DNA of 5,583 nucleotides from Profundicola sp051011115 (GTDB lineage: Bacteria; Bacteroidota; Bacteroidia; Flavobacteriales; Weeksellaceae), in assembly GCA_051011115.1 (NCBI GenBank), contig JBPCUN010000044.1, positions 1 to 5,583 on the forward strand. The letters run 5' to 3'. The translations under genes were made by a program, and so were the position numbers. Positions within the stretch are counted from its first letter, which is position 1; the number at the start of each line of letters is the position of its first letter. Positions 1 to 5,583 of this stretch are shown in pieces. Below the pieces are notes generated by a model, which ran no database searches, was not told the DNA's origin, and saw only the letters and a list, made by a program, of their open reading frames with translations.

Positions 1-1535
1 GAAACATTAAGGCTTTATTAGATGGAAGACCTAAAGAAGCTAAGGTTTTTCGAGATGGTGATGATAAAAGTGTGTCACCTGAAAGTGTCGAAATAGGCGA
101 AAAAGTCCAAATACGTGTGGGTGAAAAAATCCCATTAGACGGTATTTTGCTATCTGAAAAAGCATCTTTAAATACCGCAGCTTTAACAGGCGAAAGTAAA
201 CCTGACATCATAAATAAAAAGTCAAAAGTATATGCAGGAAGCATCAATCTGGAAAGTGTGATTGAAGTGGAAGTTACCAGCAAGTTTGAAGACAGTTCCA
301 TTGCAAGGATATTGGATTTGGTACAAAATGCCACAGCAAGAAAGTCCAAAACCGAACTGTTTATTAGGAAATTTGCCAGGATATACACACCAATCGTGGT
401 TTTTCTTGCTATTGGTTTAACTTTTCTACCGTATTTTTTTGTAGATGATTATGTGTTTAGGGATTGGCTGTACAGAGCATTGATTTTCTTGGTAATATCC
501 TGTCCTTGTGCATTGGTAATTTCTATTCCGTTAGGTTATTTTGGTGGATTAGGAGCAGCTTCAAAAAATGGTATTCTTTTTAAAGGAGCTTCATTTCTCG
601 ATGCAATGACCCAGATAAACACTTTGGTAATGGACAAAACGGGGACAGTTACCAAAGGAGTTTTTAAAATCAAAAACATAAAGACTTTTGATTGGGATGA
701 AAAAGAATTTATGAACTATCTAATGGCAATGGAAGAGCAATCTACACATCCTATTGCTAAAGCTATTATGGAATACCAGAAAGGAACCAATAATTTTGAA
801 GCAAATAAGGTCTCTGAAGTTGCGGGAAAAGGATTGAAAGGTATGGTAAATGGTAGAGAAATTTTGGTTGGAAATAAGGCTTTAATGGTATCTAATAATA
901 TAGAAATACCTTCTGAAACTGAATCTATCGTGGATTCTATTGTCTTGGTAGCTATTGATACTATTTTTGCAGGTTACGTGGTAATTGCGGACGAATTAAA
1001 GGAGGATGCTAAAGAAACGATTACTGCATTGCACAAAGTAGGGATAAAAAAAATAATGATGCTTTCAGGAGATAAAGATTCCATAACTCAACAAGTGGCA
1101 GAGGATTTAAAAATAGAAAATGCCAAGGGAGGTTTATTGCCAGAGGATAAATTAAATGAAGTTGAAGCTTTAAAGAAAAATTCAGAAAATAAAGTAGCCT
1201 TCATTGGTGATGGCATTAATGATGCACCCGTTTTAGCAGCAAGTGATGTAGGTATAGCAATGGGCGGATTAGGTAGCGATGTAGCCATAGAAACAGCAGA
1301 TGTCATCATTCAAACTGATCAACCTTCAAAAGTAGTGAGAGCCATTAAAATAGGCCGTTCCACACGAAAAATCGTATGGCAGAATATCATTTTGGCTTTT
1401 GGAGTTAAAGTAATTGTACTGATTTTGGGAGCAGGTGGTTTAGCAACAATGTGGGAAGCTGTATTTGCAGACGTAGGAGTGGCTTTATTAGCAATTCTAA
1501 ATGCGGTAAGGTTACAGAAAATGAAATGGAATTGA
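1..1535 (+). CDS. Heavy-metal P1B-type ATPase (CadA/ZntA-like Zn/Cd/Pb exporter), 5'-truncated by the window edge
   Basis: This is an inner-membrane pump that couples ATP hydrolysis to export of soft divalent metals. The frame is open from base 3 with no upstream stop, and the residues before the GTG at 72 (NIKALLDGRPKEAKVF) are typical actuator-domain sequence. That GTG is therefore not the true start, and about 510 codons are visible. In order: actuator-loop TGES (186-197), the membrane metal-site CPC (501-509), phosphorylation motif DKTGT (633-647), nucleotide-binding HP (747-752) and hinge GDGINDAP (1206-1229). Hydrophobic segments flank the actuator and CPC, and two more lie at the C-terminus, the last with the FADVG motif whose Asp is typical of the Zn/Cd/Pb (P1B-2) group rather than Cu pumps. 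All catalytic motifs are intact. The N-terminal metal-binding domain and first helices lie outside the window. No partner metal gene or clear terminator follows. Family assignment is very secure; exact metal preference is inferred. Confidence 0.95.
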   Translation, partial: NIKALLDGRPKEAKVFRDGDDKSVSPESVEIGEKVQIRVGEKIPLDGILLSEKASLNTAALTGESKPDIINKKSKVYAGSINLESVIEVEVTSKFEDSSIARILDLVQNATARKSKTELFIRKFARIYTPIVVFLAIGLTFLPYFFVDDYVFRDWLYRALIFLVISCPCALVISIPLGYFGGLGAASKNGILFKGASFLDAMTQINTLVMDKTGTVTKGVFKIKNIKTFDWDEKEFMNYLMAMEEQSTHPIAKAIMEYQKGTNNFEANKVSEVAGKGLKGMVNGREILVGNKALMVSNNIEIPSETESIVDSIVLVAIDTIFAGYVVIADELKEDAKETITALHKVGIKKIMMLSGDKDSITQQVAEDLKIENAKGGLLPEDKLNEVEALKKNSENKVAFIGDGINDAPVLAASDVGIAMGGLGSDVAIETADVIIQTDQPSKVVRAIKIGRSTRKIVWQNIILAFGVKVIVLILGAGGLATMWEAVFADVGVALLAILNAVRLQKMKWN

Positions 1536-1588
1536 ATATCTGAACGGAAAAAGTTATAAATCACTTTAATCTTTAAATAAACAAAGGT

Positions 1589-1670
1589 CCAACGCTACAA
1601 GCCATACACATTTACAGTCGCATCATCCACGCTTCACCCAAACTGTAAAAGAGTATGTCTTGCCAACGCT
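1589..1670. repeat. Hairpin element bracketed by 8-bp direct repeats
   Basis: The direct repeat CCAACGCT occurs at 1589-1596 and 1663-1670. Between them is an imperfect palindrome: CAAG (1598-1601), CATAC (1603-1607) and TTTACAGT (1611-1618) pair with ACTGTAAA (1642-1649), GTATG (1653-1657) and CTTG (1659-1662). The stem has a C/T mismatch and one small internal loop, and the apical loop is 23 nt. It looks like a tiny non-autonomous insertion with a target duplication, or a folded recombination site. It does not look like an intrinsic terminator for the upstream ATPase, because no T-run follows. The geometry is seen directly; the function is unknown. Confidence 0.5.
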
Positions 1671-1816
1671 TACTTTTGAACTAAATAACAAACATAGGAA
1701 AACCAAGCTGAACGTAAAAAGCACTATGCAAAACAACGGTAGCTGATGCACAAAACAATTTTTTACTCAAAATTTTAAATAAACCAACAAAATAGAAGAG
1801 ATTTAATCCATTTAAT
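1671..1816. other. AT-rich intergenic stretch without recognisable gene
   Basis: Between the hairpin element and the transposase remnant I see no credible reading frame, RNA gene or strong terminator. Short AT-rich runs dominate. It is probably decayed insertion debris, since the transposase fragment that follows is also degraded. Together with the neighbouring repeats it forms an 850-bp gene-free gap between the ATPase and the DUF4145 gene. Confidence 0.4.
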
Positions 1817-2137
1817 TTAGTTGGCAGTTATGGTTACTTTCCAATCTTTCCAGACTTTTAAGTTGCTTAAATAGCAAGTATGCAAACCTAAAATTAGGTT
1901 TAGATAAAAACGTAGGCTTTCCCTTGTTTTTGTAGCAATTTTCATCAGTTTTGCACAACTTTTTGGTGGCTTTTGTGCGTATTTAAGGAGTTTCTTCAGG
2001 TTAAAAGCCGTAGCTGCCATCAGCATACATTTATTGGCTTGTTGGATGCCCCTGATATTTACTTTAAGCATGCCTAAAAAGTTGATGAGCGTTCGGTCTA
2101 AAATTTTTTCTTTCCTTGCATATATAAACTTATTGAA
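1817..2137 (-). pseudogene. C-terminal remnant of a DDE transposase (IS1182/IS5-like)
   Basis: The minus-strand frame is open from a stop at 2138-2140 down to the TAA at 1817-1819. Residues encoded below about 2119 include DRTLINFLGM, VNIRGIQQANKCMLMAA and FNLKKLLKYA. This resembles the conserved C-terminal end of Bacteroidota DDE transposases, where a TLINF(L/H)GM-like stretch precedes a GI.QANK..LMAA..YNLKKLLK block. The first ATG (2071) falls in the middle of that conserved block, so the 84-residue ORF is not a real small gene. Everything upstream, including the catalytic acidic residues, is missing, and the sequence turns into unrelated AT-rich DNA near 2120. It is a dead insertion-sequence tail and cannot transpose. 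The exact IS family is a recollection of family patterns and could be a related group. Confidence 0.7.
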
Positions 2138-2197
2138 TTACAATGAATTACACAAGAAAAACAAAGATTTTTATTAATAATTTATTTCTGTATATTT

Positions 2198-2346
2198 GAG
2201 TTGTGCAACGGGCACAATGTATATAAAAAATAGGCGAGATAGTAATAAAATCAAGGCTTTCAGCTCGTGTCAAATTTTGTGTTTAACTGAAAGATTTGTG
2301 CTTCGAAATCGCCTACTTTTCATATACTAACCGTTAGCTGTAATTC
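2198..2346. repeat. Long imperfect palindrome, attC-like, upstream of the DUF4145 gene
   Basis: The two ends pair over most of their length. GAGTTG at 2198 and AACGG at 2207-2211 face CCGTT (2331-2335) and GTAATTC (2340-2346). GTATAT (2219-2224) faces ATATAC (2322-2327), TAGGCGA (2231-2237) faces TCGCCTA (2309-2315), and inside, CTTTCAG (2257-2263) faces CTGAAAG (2287-2293), with unpaired bases between. This has the geometry of integron attC sites: an imperfect palindrome of about 60-140 bp with AAC on the left, GTT on the right and extrahelical bases. The outer boxes do not match the classical RYYYAAC/GTTRRRY consensus exactly. It could instead be a MITE-like repeat. The pairing is seen directly; the attC interpretation is inference. 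Confidence 0.5.
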
Positions 2347-2385
2347 AATCCAAAACACTGTATAAATCTTTATCAACTTTAACTT

Positions 2386-3273
2386 ATGAAAAAAAAATAT
2401 TTTTGTAGAAACTGTAAAGGATTACGTAACCAAAAAGAATTACATAAAGTTGAGAAAAGAGGAAGTGAAATTGATGATTACTTTCAATGGGTGGATAAAT
2501 ATTTAATTATTGAATGTGAAGGTTGTGATACAGTTTCTTTCCTAAAAATTTATGGAAATACGGAAATGACATTTTTAGACGATGAAGGTAATATTGACTA
2601 CTATGATGATGAAACAATATATCCACAATATCTAGAAAAAAGCACTGAAATTTCTCACAAATATTATTTACCAAAAAAAATAAAAGAAATTTATTCTGAA
2701 ACAATTAATTCTCTTAAATCCAAATCATACATTCTTACTGCAGGAGGATTGAGAGCAACAATTGAGGCCATTTGCAATCACCTAAAAATTAAGAAAGGTA
2801 ATCTAGAAGAACGAATAGATTTACTTCACGGTAAAGGATATTTAACTATTAGTGAATCTAAACGTTTACATTCAATAAGATTTCTAGGAAATGATGCGCT
2901 ACATGAAATTGAAACACCGAAAAAAGAACACCTTTATATTTTGTTGGACATAATCAATCATTTATTAACAAATCTATTTATAAATGACAAAATTATTAAA
3001 GGTAAAGTTGAAACTGTAATAGATGATTTTGAGGATTTTCTTAAACTAATTCAAAATAAACTATCTAAAGATATGATTGGAAAAGAGTATGAATTATTGG
3101 AAATAATAAATAATTCAAAAAGATTGATTCCAAAAACTATATTTGCAAAACTTGAAAATGAGTTAATAAAGGAAGTTGAAAACGATAATGTTTCATTTTT
3201 AGAATACAATAAATCAAATAAAAAATTTCTAATTAAAGAAATTCCGCCAAGATTCAATTTTGGAATTTTTTAA
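2386..3273 (+). CDS. Zinc-ribbon plus DUF4145 (HEPN-like) domain protein
   Basis: The 295-residue product is probably cytoplasmic; no signal peptide or membrane segment is seen. The N-terminus has a zinc ribbon with Cys pairs C7/C10 and C44/C47. An acidic linker follows (about 64-78). From about 100 to 190 lies the DUF4145 core, a helical bundle containing GGLRATIEAIC, LLHGKGYLT and SIRFLGNDALHEI, with R165, G168-N169 and H173 as the family signature. Residues 195-295 are charged, probably helical and not recognised. DUF4145 is grouped with HEPN-type folds and is often found near restriction or other defence genes, but the biochemical role of this protein is unknown. The start is the ATG at 2386, since the zinc-ribbon Cys begins six codons later; no strong ribosome site precedes it, as is usual in Bacteroidota. 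The gene stands alone and is far more AT-rich than its flanks (a sample line, 2641-2700, is 12/60 GC), which suggests separate acquisition. The domain call is strong, the function open. Confidence 0.85.
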   Translation: MKKKYFCRNCKGLRNQKELHKVEKRGSEIDDYFQWVDKYLIIECEGCDTVSFLKIYGNTEMTFLDDEGNIDYYDDETIYPQYLEKSTEISHKYYLPKKIKEIYSETINSLKSKSYILTAGGLRATIEAICNHLKIKKGNLEERIDLLHGKGYLTISESKRLHSIRFLGNDALHEIETPKKEHLYILLDIINHLLTNLFINDKIIKGKVETVIDDFEDFLKLIQNKLSKDMIGKEYELLEIINNSKRLIPKTIFAKLENELIKEVENDNVSFLEYNKSNKKFLIKEIPPRFNFGIF

Positions 3274-3290
3274 GAACTACGGCTAATAAC
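3274..3290. repeat. Inverted copy of the upstream palindrome's outer edge, directly after the DUF4145 stop
   Basis: The 17 bases from 3274, GAACTACGGCTAATAAC, begin immediately after the TAA at 3271-3273. The reverse complement of the right edge of the upstream palindrome (2333-2346) is GAATTACAGCTAAC. The first 13 positions match at 11. The DUF4145 gene is therefore bracketed by facing inverted repeats, as expected for the boundary boxes of a cassette whose downstream recombination site starts right after the stop codon. The right half of such a site is not found before 3507, so it may have been split off by the IS91-like element. The match is short and chance is possible. Confidence 0.4.
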
Positions 3291-3347
3291 TAAGCCTTCG
3301 TCTTGCCCGGAGGGCATGAGATGAAGGTCCGTTGAACGGAACCTTAG
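3290..3347. other. Predicted three-way-junction fold (structured RNA or single-stranded-DNA origin)
   Basis: A closing stem pairs CTAAG (3290-3294) with CTTAG (3343-3347). Inside are two adjacent hairpins. The first pairs CCTTC (3295-3299), TCT (3301-3303) and GCCC (3305-3308) with GGGC (3312-3315), AGA (3319-3321) and GAAGG (3323-3327), with a GGA loop. The second pairs TCCGT (3328-3332) with ACGGA (3336-3340) around a TGA loop. Nearly every base is paired. It lies downstream of the IS91-family transposase gene, on the side where IS91 elements carry their replication origin, so a rolling-circle origin structure is one explanation. A plus-strand small RNA ending at the following terminator is another. 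The pairing was found by eye only. Confidence 0.45.
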
Positions 3348-3399
3348 GGAGCAAATAAAGTATTATGGAGTTTTCGAAGTGTAGCTTTAAGGCATACCG

Positions 3400-3428
3400 G
3401 CAGTAATTTTAGCATTACTGCTTTTTTT
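3400..3428 (+). terminator. Strong rho-independent terminator, plus strand
   Basis: A perfect 8-bp stem pairs GCAGTAAT (3400-3407) with ATTACTGC (3414-3421) around a 6-nt loop, followed directly by seven T residues (3422-3428). The T-run lies on the plus strand, so it stops transcription coming from the left: the DUF4145 gene, which ends 126 nt before it, or a small RNA starting in between. It would also protect the convergent transposase gene from antisense read-through. On the minus strand no T-run follows the stem, so it is not the transposase terminator. Confidence 0.8.
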
Positions 3429-3507
3429 GTGTTTATACTTGTGCTGTTTTGTTGTTTTTGCACTGTTTTTCGATGCAACAAAGCACAAATTCCCTTACCC
3501 GTAAAAG

Positions 3508-4605
3508 TTAATTCACAGATGCAAGTGTACTGCCAATAAGATATGCTTTCGGCGGACCTCTTTGTCCAAAAACATGCAACGTTTCCAGATTACCTGTCTT
3601 GCAACAATAGCATTTTCTATGTTGGGTTTTAGGTTCTGCTATTGAACATACAACGTTTAACTTTTCTTGTAATAGTTGGAGTTTTCCTCGTTTCCAACTG
3701 CTGCTTAAAATTCCGTAATGACGTATGCGCACAAAGCGTTTGGGTAAAATATGTAAGCTAAACCGCCTCGTAAATTCTTCGTTTTTTAAGGTTAGTTGCT
3801 TGGTTTTACTATTGTCTTTATAATCTTTGTAAGCAATAGTAACCTCATGATTGGTTACGTTTTTAATCCGATGGTTGCTTATGGCAACCTTGTGCGTATA
3901 TCTGCCTAAATATTCGATCACTTGCTTTGGTCCACCAAAAGGACGCTTGGCATAAACCACCCAATTCTTTTCAAACAAACTTTGAAAGATTTGAGCATCT
4001 GCCAATTTTTCTTTGCGCAACAACGCTGCATATTTGGCTCGGAAAACCTTACTCAAAGCTTTTACTGCAAACAAAAATTTATCGGCTTTTATCTTGCGTT
4101 GCCAATTGCCGTTTCCATCTACACCTCCACCTGGAACAATGCAATGCAAGTGCGGATGCAAACTTAAATTTTGTCCCCAAGTATGTAAAATGGCGATCAT
4201 TCCTAGTTGCAATCCTTCTGTTTTTCCAAATTGAGACAACGTAGCCCATGTAGCCTCAAATAGTATCCGATACATGATTTGCGGATGTGAGATGGCTAAA
4301 CCATTGAGCGTATCGGGCAAGGTAAACACCAAATGATAATACAAACAAGGCAACAAATCTTGCTCGCGAGCTTGTATCCATTCTTCGCGTTTATGTCCTT
4401 GACATTTGGGACAATGCCGATTCCGGCAACTGTTGTAGCTGATGCTGATGTTTCCGCAAGCATCACACGCATCTACATGTCCACCCAAAGCAGCAGTTCT
4501 GCACAAGGTCAACGCTCTAAGTGTTTTCTCTTGATGTACCGTGAAGTTTTGGCTGGAGAAATCTATTTTCCGAAGAACATCGGCTACTTCCCACTGCGGC
4601 TGCAT
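3508..4605 (-). CDS. tnpA: IS91-family HUH (Y2) transposase
   Basis: This 365-residue single-strand-nicking transposase moves the element by a rolling-circle mechanism. The N-terminal zinc-binding domain (about 1-90) shows C47, C50, C60, H64, C65 and C68. The catalytic metal-binding HUH motif lies in LHPHLHCIV, with H152 and H154 the likely ligand pair and H150 nearby. The tyrosine pair is Y232 and Y236 in EYLGRYTHKV, the Y-x3-Y spacing of IS91 transposases. A short C-terminal cluster (C342, C344, C345) may bind another zinc. Length is near normal for the family and all catalytic residues are present, so the protein looks functional. The ATG at 4605 lies inside the end of the recombinase gene (22-bp overlap) with no clear ribosome site, which suggests translational coupling. 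The gene ends at TAA 3508-3510, and its 3' flank holds the candidate origin region. Confidence 0.95.
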   Translation of the reverse strand: MQPQWEVADVLRKIDFSSQNFTVHQEKTLRALTLCRTAALGGHVDACDACGNISISYNSCRNRHCPKCQGHKREEWIQAREQDLLPCLYYHLVFTLPDTLNGLAISHPQIMYRILFEATWATLSQFGKTEGLQLGMIAILHTWGQNLSLHPHLHCIVPGGGVDGNGNWQRKIKADKFLFAVKALSKVFRAKYAALLRKEKLADAQIFQSLFEKNWVVYAKRPFGGPKQVIEYLGRYTHKVAISNHRIKNVTNHEVTIAYKDYKDNSKTKQLTLKNEEFTRRFSLHILPKRFVRIRHYGILSSSWKRGKLQLLQEKLNVVCSIAEPKTQHRKCYCCKTGNLETLHVFGQRGPPKAYLIGSTLASVN

Positions 4606-5486
4606 AAGGCAAAAACGGTATCAAGAGGACTGTGTACTTTTTGCTGTTCCAATTGGCATACATGAAGGTATTCCATCGTCGTTTCGATACGCTCGTGCCC
4701 CATCAGTTTCTGAACCTGAAGAATATTCACCCCATCTTCCAACAAATGAGTCGCATAACTGTGACGCAAGGTATGGGTGTGAACATCTTTTAAAATACCT
4801 GCTTTTTTACAGATGGATTTAATAGCCCATTGAACGCCGCGTTGGCTGTAACGAGAATCAAAACCCTTAGTATCTTTGGTGTTGCCTGTAAATAAAAAAG
4901 TGGTGGGACGCTCGGCGGAAATATACTTTTTTATGCCGCGGATCAAATGATCTGACAAAGGAACATAGCGGTCTTTCTTGCCTTTACTTTGAACGATATG
5001 AAGCAGTTTTCGATCAAAATCTAAGTGTTTCAACTCGATGTTCCGAACTTCCATACAACGAAGTCCACAACCATAAATCAATCCGATTAAAATGCGATGC
5101 TTAAGCAATTCAGCACTTTGAAGCATTTTCCAGATCTCCTGACGACTTAAAATGACGGGAAGTTTTTTCTCTTTAGGAATCGAGGGTAAATGAAGATAAT
5201 CGTACGGTAGATTCTCGGTCTTTAAAAGAAAACGTAATCCGTAAACCGTGTGTTTAAAGTAAGATTGCGAAGGTGATTGTGAGCGTTGTTGCAGTTCATA
5301 AAGATAATCTTTAACCTGTTCGGGATCTAATTCGGTAGGTAAACACCCAAAATGTAACGCAATAGCAGCCACATGGCGTGAATAATTTTCAAACGTGCGT
5401 TTGCTTCTGCCTAAAATGGATATATTTCGTTCAAAACGTTGCAGAAGTGCAGAAAAACCTGTAATTTCACTACATGCGCGATTCAA
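4584..5486 (-). CDS. Tyrosine recombinase (phage-integrase family) of an IS91-like element
   Basis: This 300-residue DNA strand-exchange enzyme has a SAM-like N-terminal core-binding domain (about 11-90) and a C-terminal catalytic domain (about 105-275). The full catalytic set is visible: R143 (GCGLRCMEVR), K168 (SKGKKDR), H238 and R241 (HTLRHSYATHL), H264 (LMGHERIETT) and the nucleophile Y273 (MEYLHV). It ends with HSPLD, also seen at the tail of integron integrases, but lacks their extra domain between the Lys and the His-x-x-Arg boxes. Recombinases of this type are often paired with IS91 transposases in Bacteroidota, where they may resolve or assist transposition; that role is inferred. 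The start is uncertain: the only in-frame start near the N-terminus is TTG at 5486, with a GGAGG 20 nt upstream, too far to serve it. The frame stays open to a stop near 5525, and an A8 run there may allow a frameshifted ATG start at 5533. Confidence 0.93.
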   Translation of the reverse strand: MNRACSEITGFSALLQRFERNISILGRSKRTFENYSRHVAAIALHFGCLPTELDPEQVKDYLYELQQRSQSPSQSYFKHTVYGLRFLLKTENLPYDYLHLPSIPKEKKLPVILSRQEIWKMLQSAELLKHRILIGLIYGCGLRCMEVRNIELKHLDFDRKLLHIVQSKGKKDRYVPLSDHLIRGIKKYISAERPTTFLFTGNTKDTKGFDSRYSQRGVQWAIKSICKKAGILKDVHTHTLRHSYATHLLEDGVNILQVQKLMGHERIETTMEYLHVCQLEQQKVHSPLDTVFALCSRSGK

Positions 5487-5533
5487 ATATTTGTTCGCTC
5501 TTAATTCCTCCGGAGATTTTTTTTAGTTACCAT
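5487..5533 (-). promoter_or_regulatory. Leader with short ORF, A8 slippery run and GGAGG ahead of the recombinase
   Basis: On the minus strand an ATG (5533-5531) opens a 10-codon frame, MVTKKNLRRN, ending at TAA 5503-5501. Its codons cross eight consecutive A residues (plus-strand T8, 5517-5524). A one-base backward slip on that run would enter the recombinase frame and give an N-terminus MVTKKKSPEELRANKY joined to the annotated start, about 316 residues in all. A GGAGG (5511-5507) lies within the same stretch. Either programmed slippage produces the recombinase, or the short ORF is a leader coupled to a TTG start. Both are inference. Confidence 0.35.
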
Positions 5534-5570
5534 AGTATCATTTATTTAACGTTTATATATACTAAGATAC
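5533..5570. repeat. Short inverted repeats upstream of the recombinase
   Basis: TAGTAT (5533-5538) faces ATACTA (5559-5564), and GTATC (5535-5539) faces GATAC (5566-5570), centred near the palindrome AACGTT (5548-5553). The arms are imperfect and very AT-rich. It could be an operator controlling the recombinase-transposase pair, part of the termination end of the IS91-like element, or chance in AT-rich DNA. No convincing Bacteroidota promoter (TTTG with TAnnTTTG) could be assigned next to it. Confidence 0.25.
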
Positions 5571-5583
5571 GAAATCATCGCAG

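Larger units (their letters stand above)
3278..5583 (-). mobile_element. IS91-family element with tyrosine recombinase, running off the right edge
   Basis: The element consists of the tyrosine recombinase (5486-4584) and the overlapping HUH transposase (4605-3508), both on the minus strand. IS91-type elements move by rolling-circle replication, make no target duplication, and in known cases insert next to GAAC/CAAG-type tetranucleotides. A GAAC sits at 3274-3277, and the structured DNA at 3290-3347 is a candidate origin end, so the left boundary is placed tentatively at 3278. It could lie anywhere from 3274 to about 3400. The opposite (termination) end is not identified and is probably beyond 5583. 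GC is higher than in the neighbouring gene (sample line 4381-4440 is 28/60). Gene content is secure; the ends are inferred. Confidence 0.7.

Noticed and set aside
72..1535. GTG at 72 as the true ATPase start
   Set aside because: The frame continues upstream to the window edge with family-typical actuator sequence, so the gene is truncated by the window and does not start there.
1088..1564. Two minus-strand reading frames opposite the ATPase 3' end
   Set aside because: They are antisense to strongly conserved ATPase motifs and show no independent coding signal.
1589..2346. CRISPR array
   Set aside because: The repeats found are palindromes and a single pair of octamers; there are no regularly spaced direct repeats or cas genes.
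2507..3257. Minus-strand frames inside the DUF4145 gene
   Set aside because: They are low-complexity Phe/Ile/Ser-rich translations of the AT-rich antisense strand, with no domain.
3400..3428. Terminator of the IS91 transposase gene
   Set aside because: The T-run follows the stem only on the plus strand, so it cannot terminate minus-strand transcription.
3922..4822. Several plus-strand reading frames of 73-110 codons
   Set aside because: They lie antisense to the transposase and recombinase genes, have no recognisable domain and look like by-products of those coding regions.
4584..5486. Tyrosine recombinase as an integron integrase (IntI) that would explain the attC-like palindrome
   Set aside because: The His-Pro-Leu-Asp-like tail is similar, but the extra IntI-specific domain before the second Arg box is absent, and the gene is fused by overlap to an IS91 transposase, marking it as part of that element.

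Overview
The window looks like an accessory, mobile-element-rich stretch of a Bacteroidota (Flavobacteriia/Sphingobacteriia-like) genome or plasmid. The evidence is low GC, weak use of Shine-Dalgarno sequences, an IS91-type transposase paired with a tyrosine recombinase of a kind common in that phylum, and a degraded transposase tail of Bacteroidota type. The genus cannot be named from the sequence.

Layout: (1) 1-1535, plus strand: the 3' two thirds of a heavy-metal P1B-type ATPase of the CadA/ZntA (Zn/Cd/Pb export) group, whose 5' end lies outside the window. (2) 1536-2385: 850 bp with no intact gene. It holds a 65-bp hairpin bracketed by 8-bp direct repeats (1589-1670), the C-terminal remnant of a DDE transposase on the minus strand (about 1817-2137), and a long imperfect palindrome (2198-2346). 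(3) 2386-3273, plus strand: a very AT-rich gene for a zinc-ribbon plus DUF4145 (HEPN-like) protein. (4) 3274-3507: a compact non-coding block with an inverted copy of the palindrome edge, a predicted three-way-junction fold and a strong plus-strand intrinsic terminator. (5) 3508-5486, minus strand: a tyrosine recombinase whose 3' end overlaps the start of an IS91-family HUH/Y2 transposase by 22 bp. Together they form an IS91-like element that runs off the right edge.

The most interesting reading is that the DUF4145 gene sits in a cassette-like unit. An attC-like imperfect palindrome ends 40 bp before its start codon. Just after its stop codon comes a sequence that is the reverse complement of that palindrome's outer edge, as expected if a second such site began there. 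The IS91-like element appears to have landed next to, or inside, that second site. No integron integrase is visible, so this would be a cassette without integrase, and the idea is an inference from sequence geometry. The metal ATPase, cassette-like gene, decayed transposase and IS91 element look like independently acquired pieces. Nothing suggests that they form one pathway.
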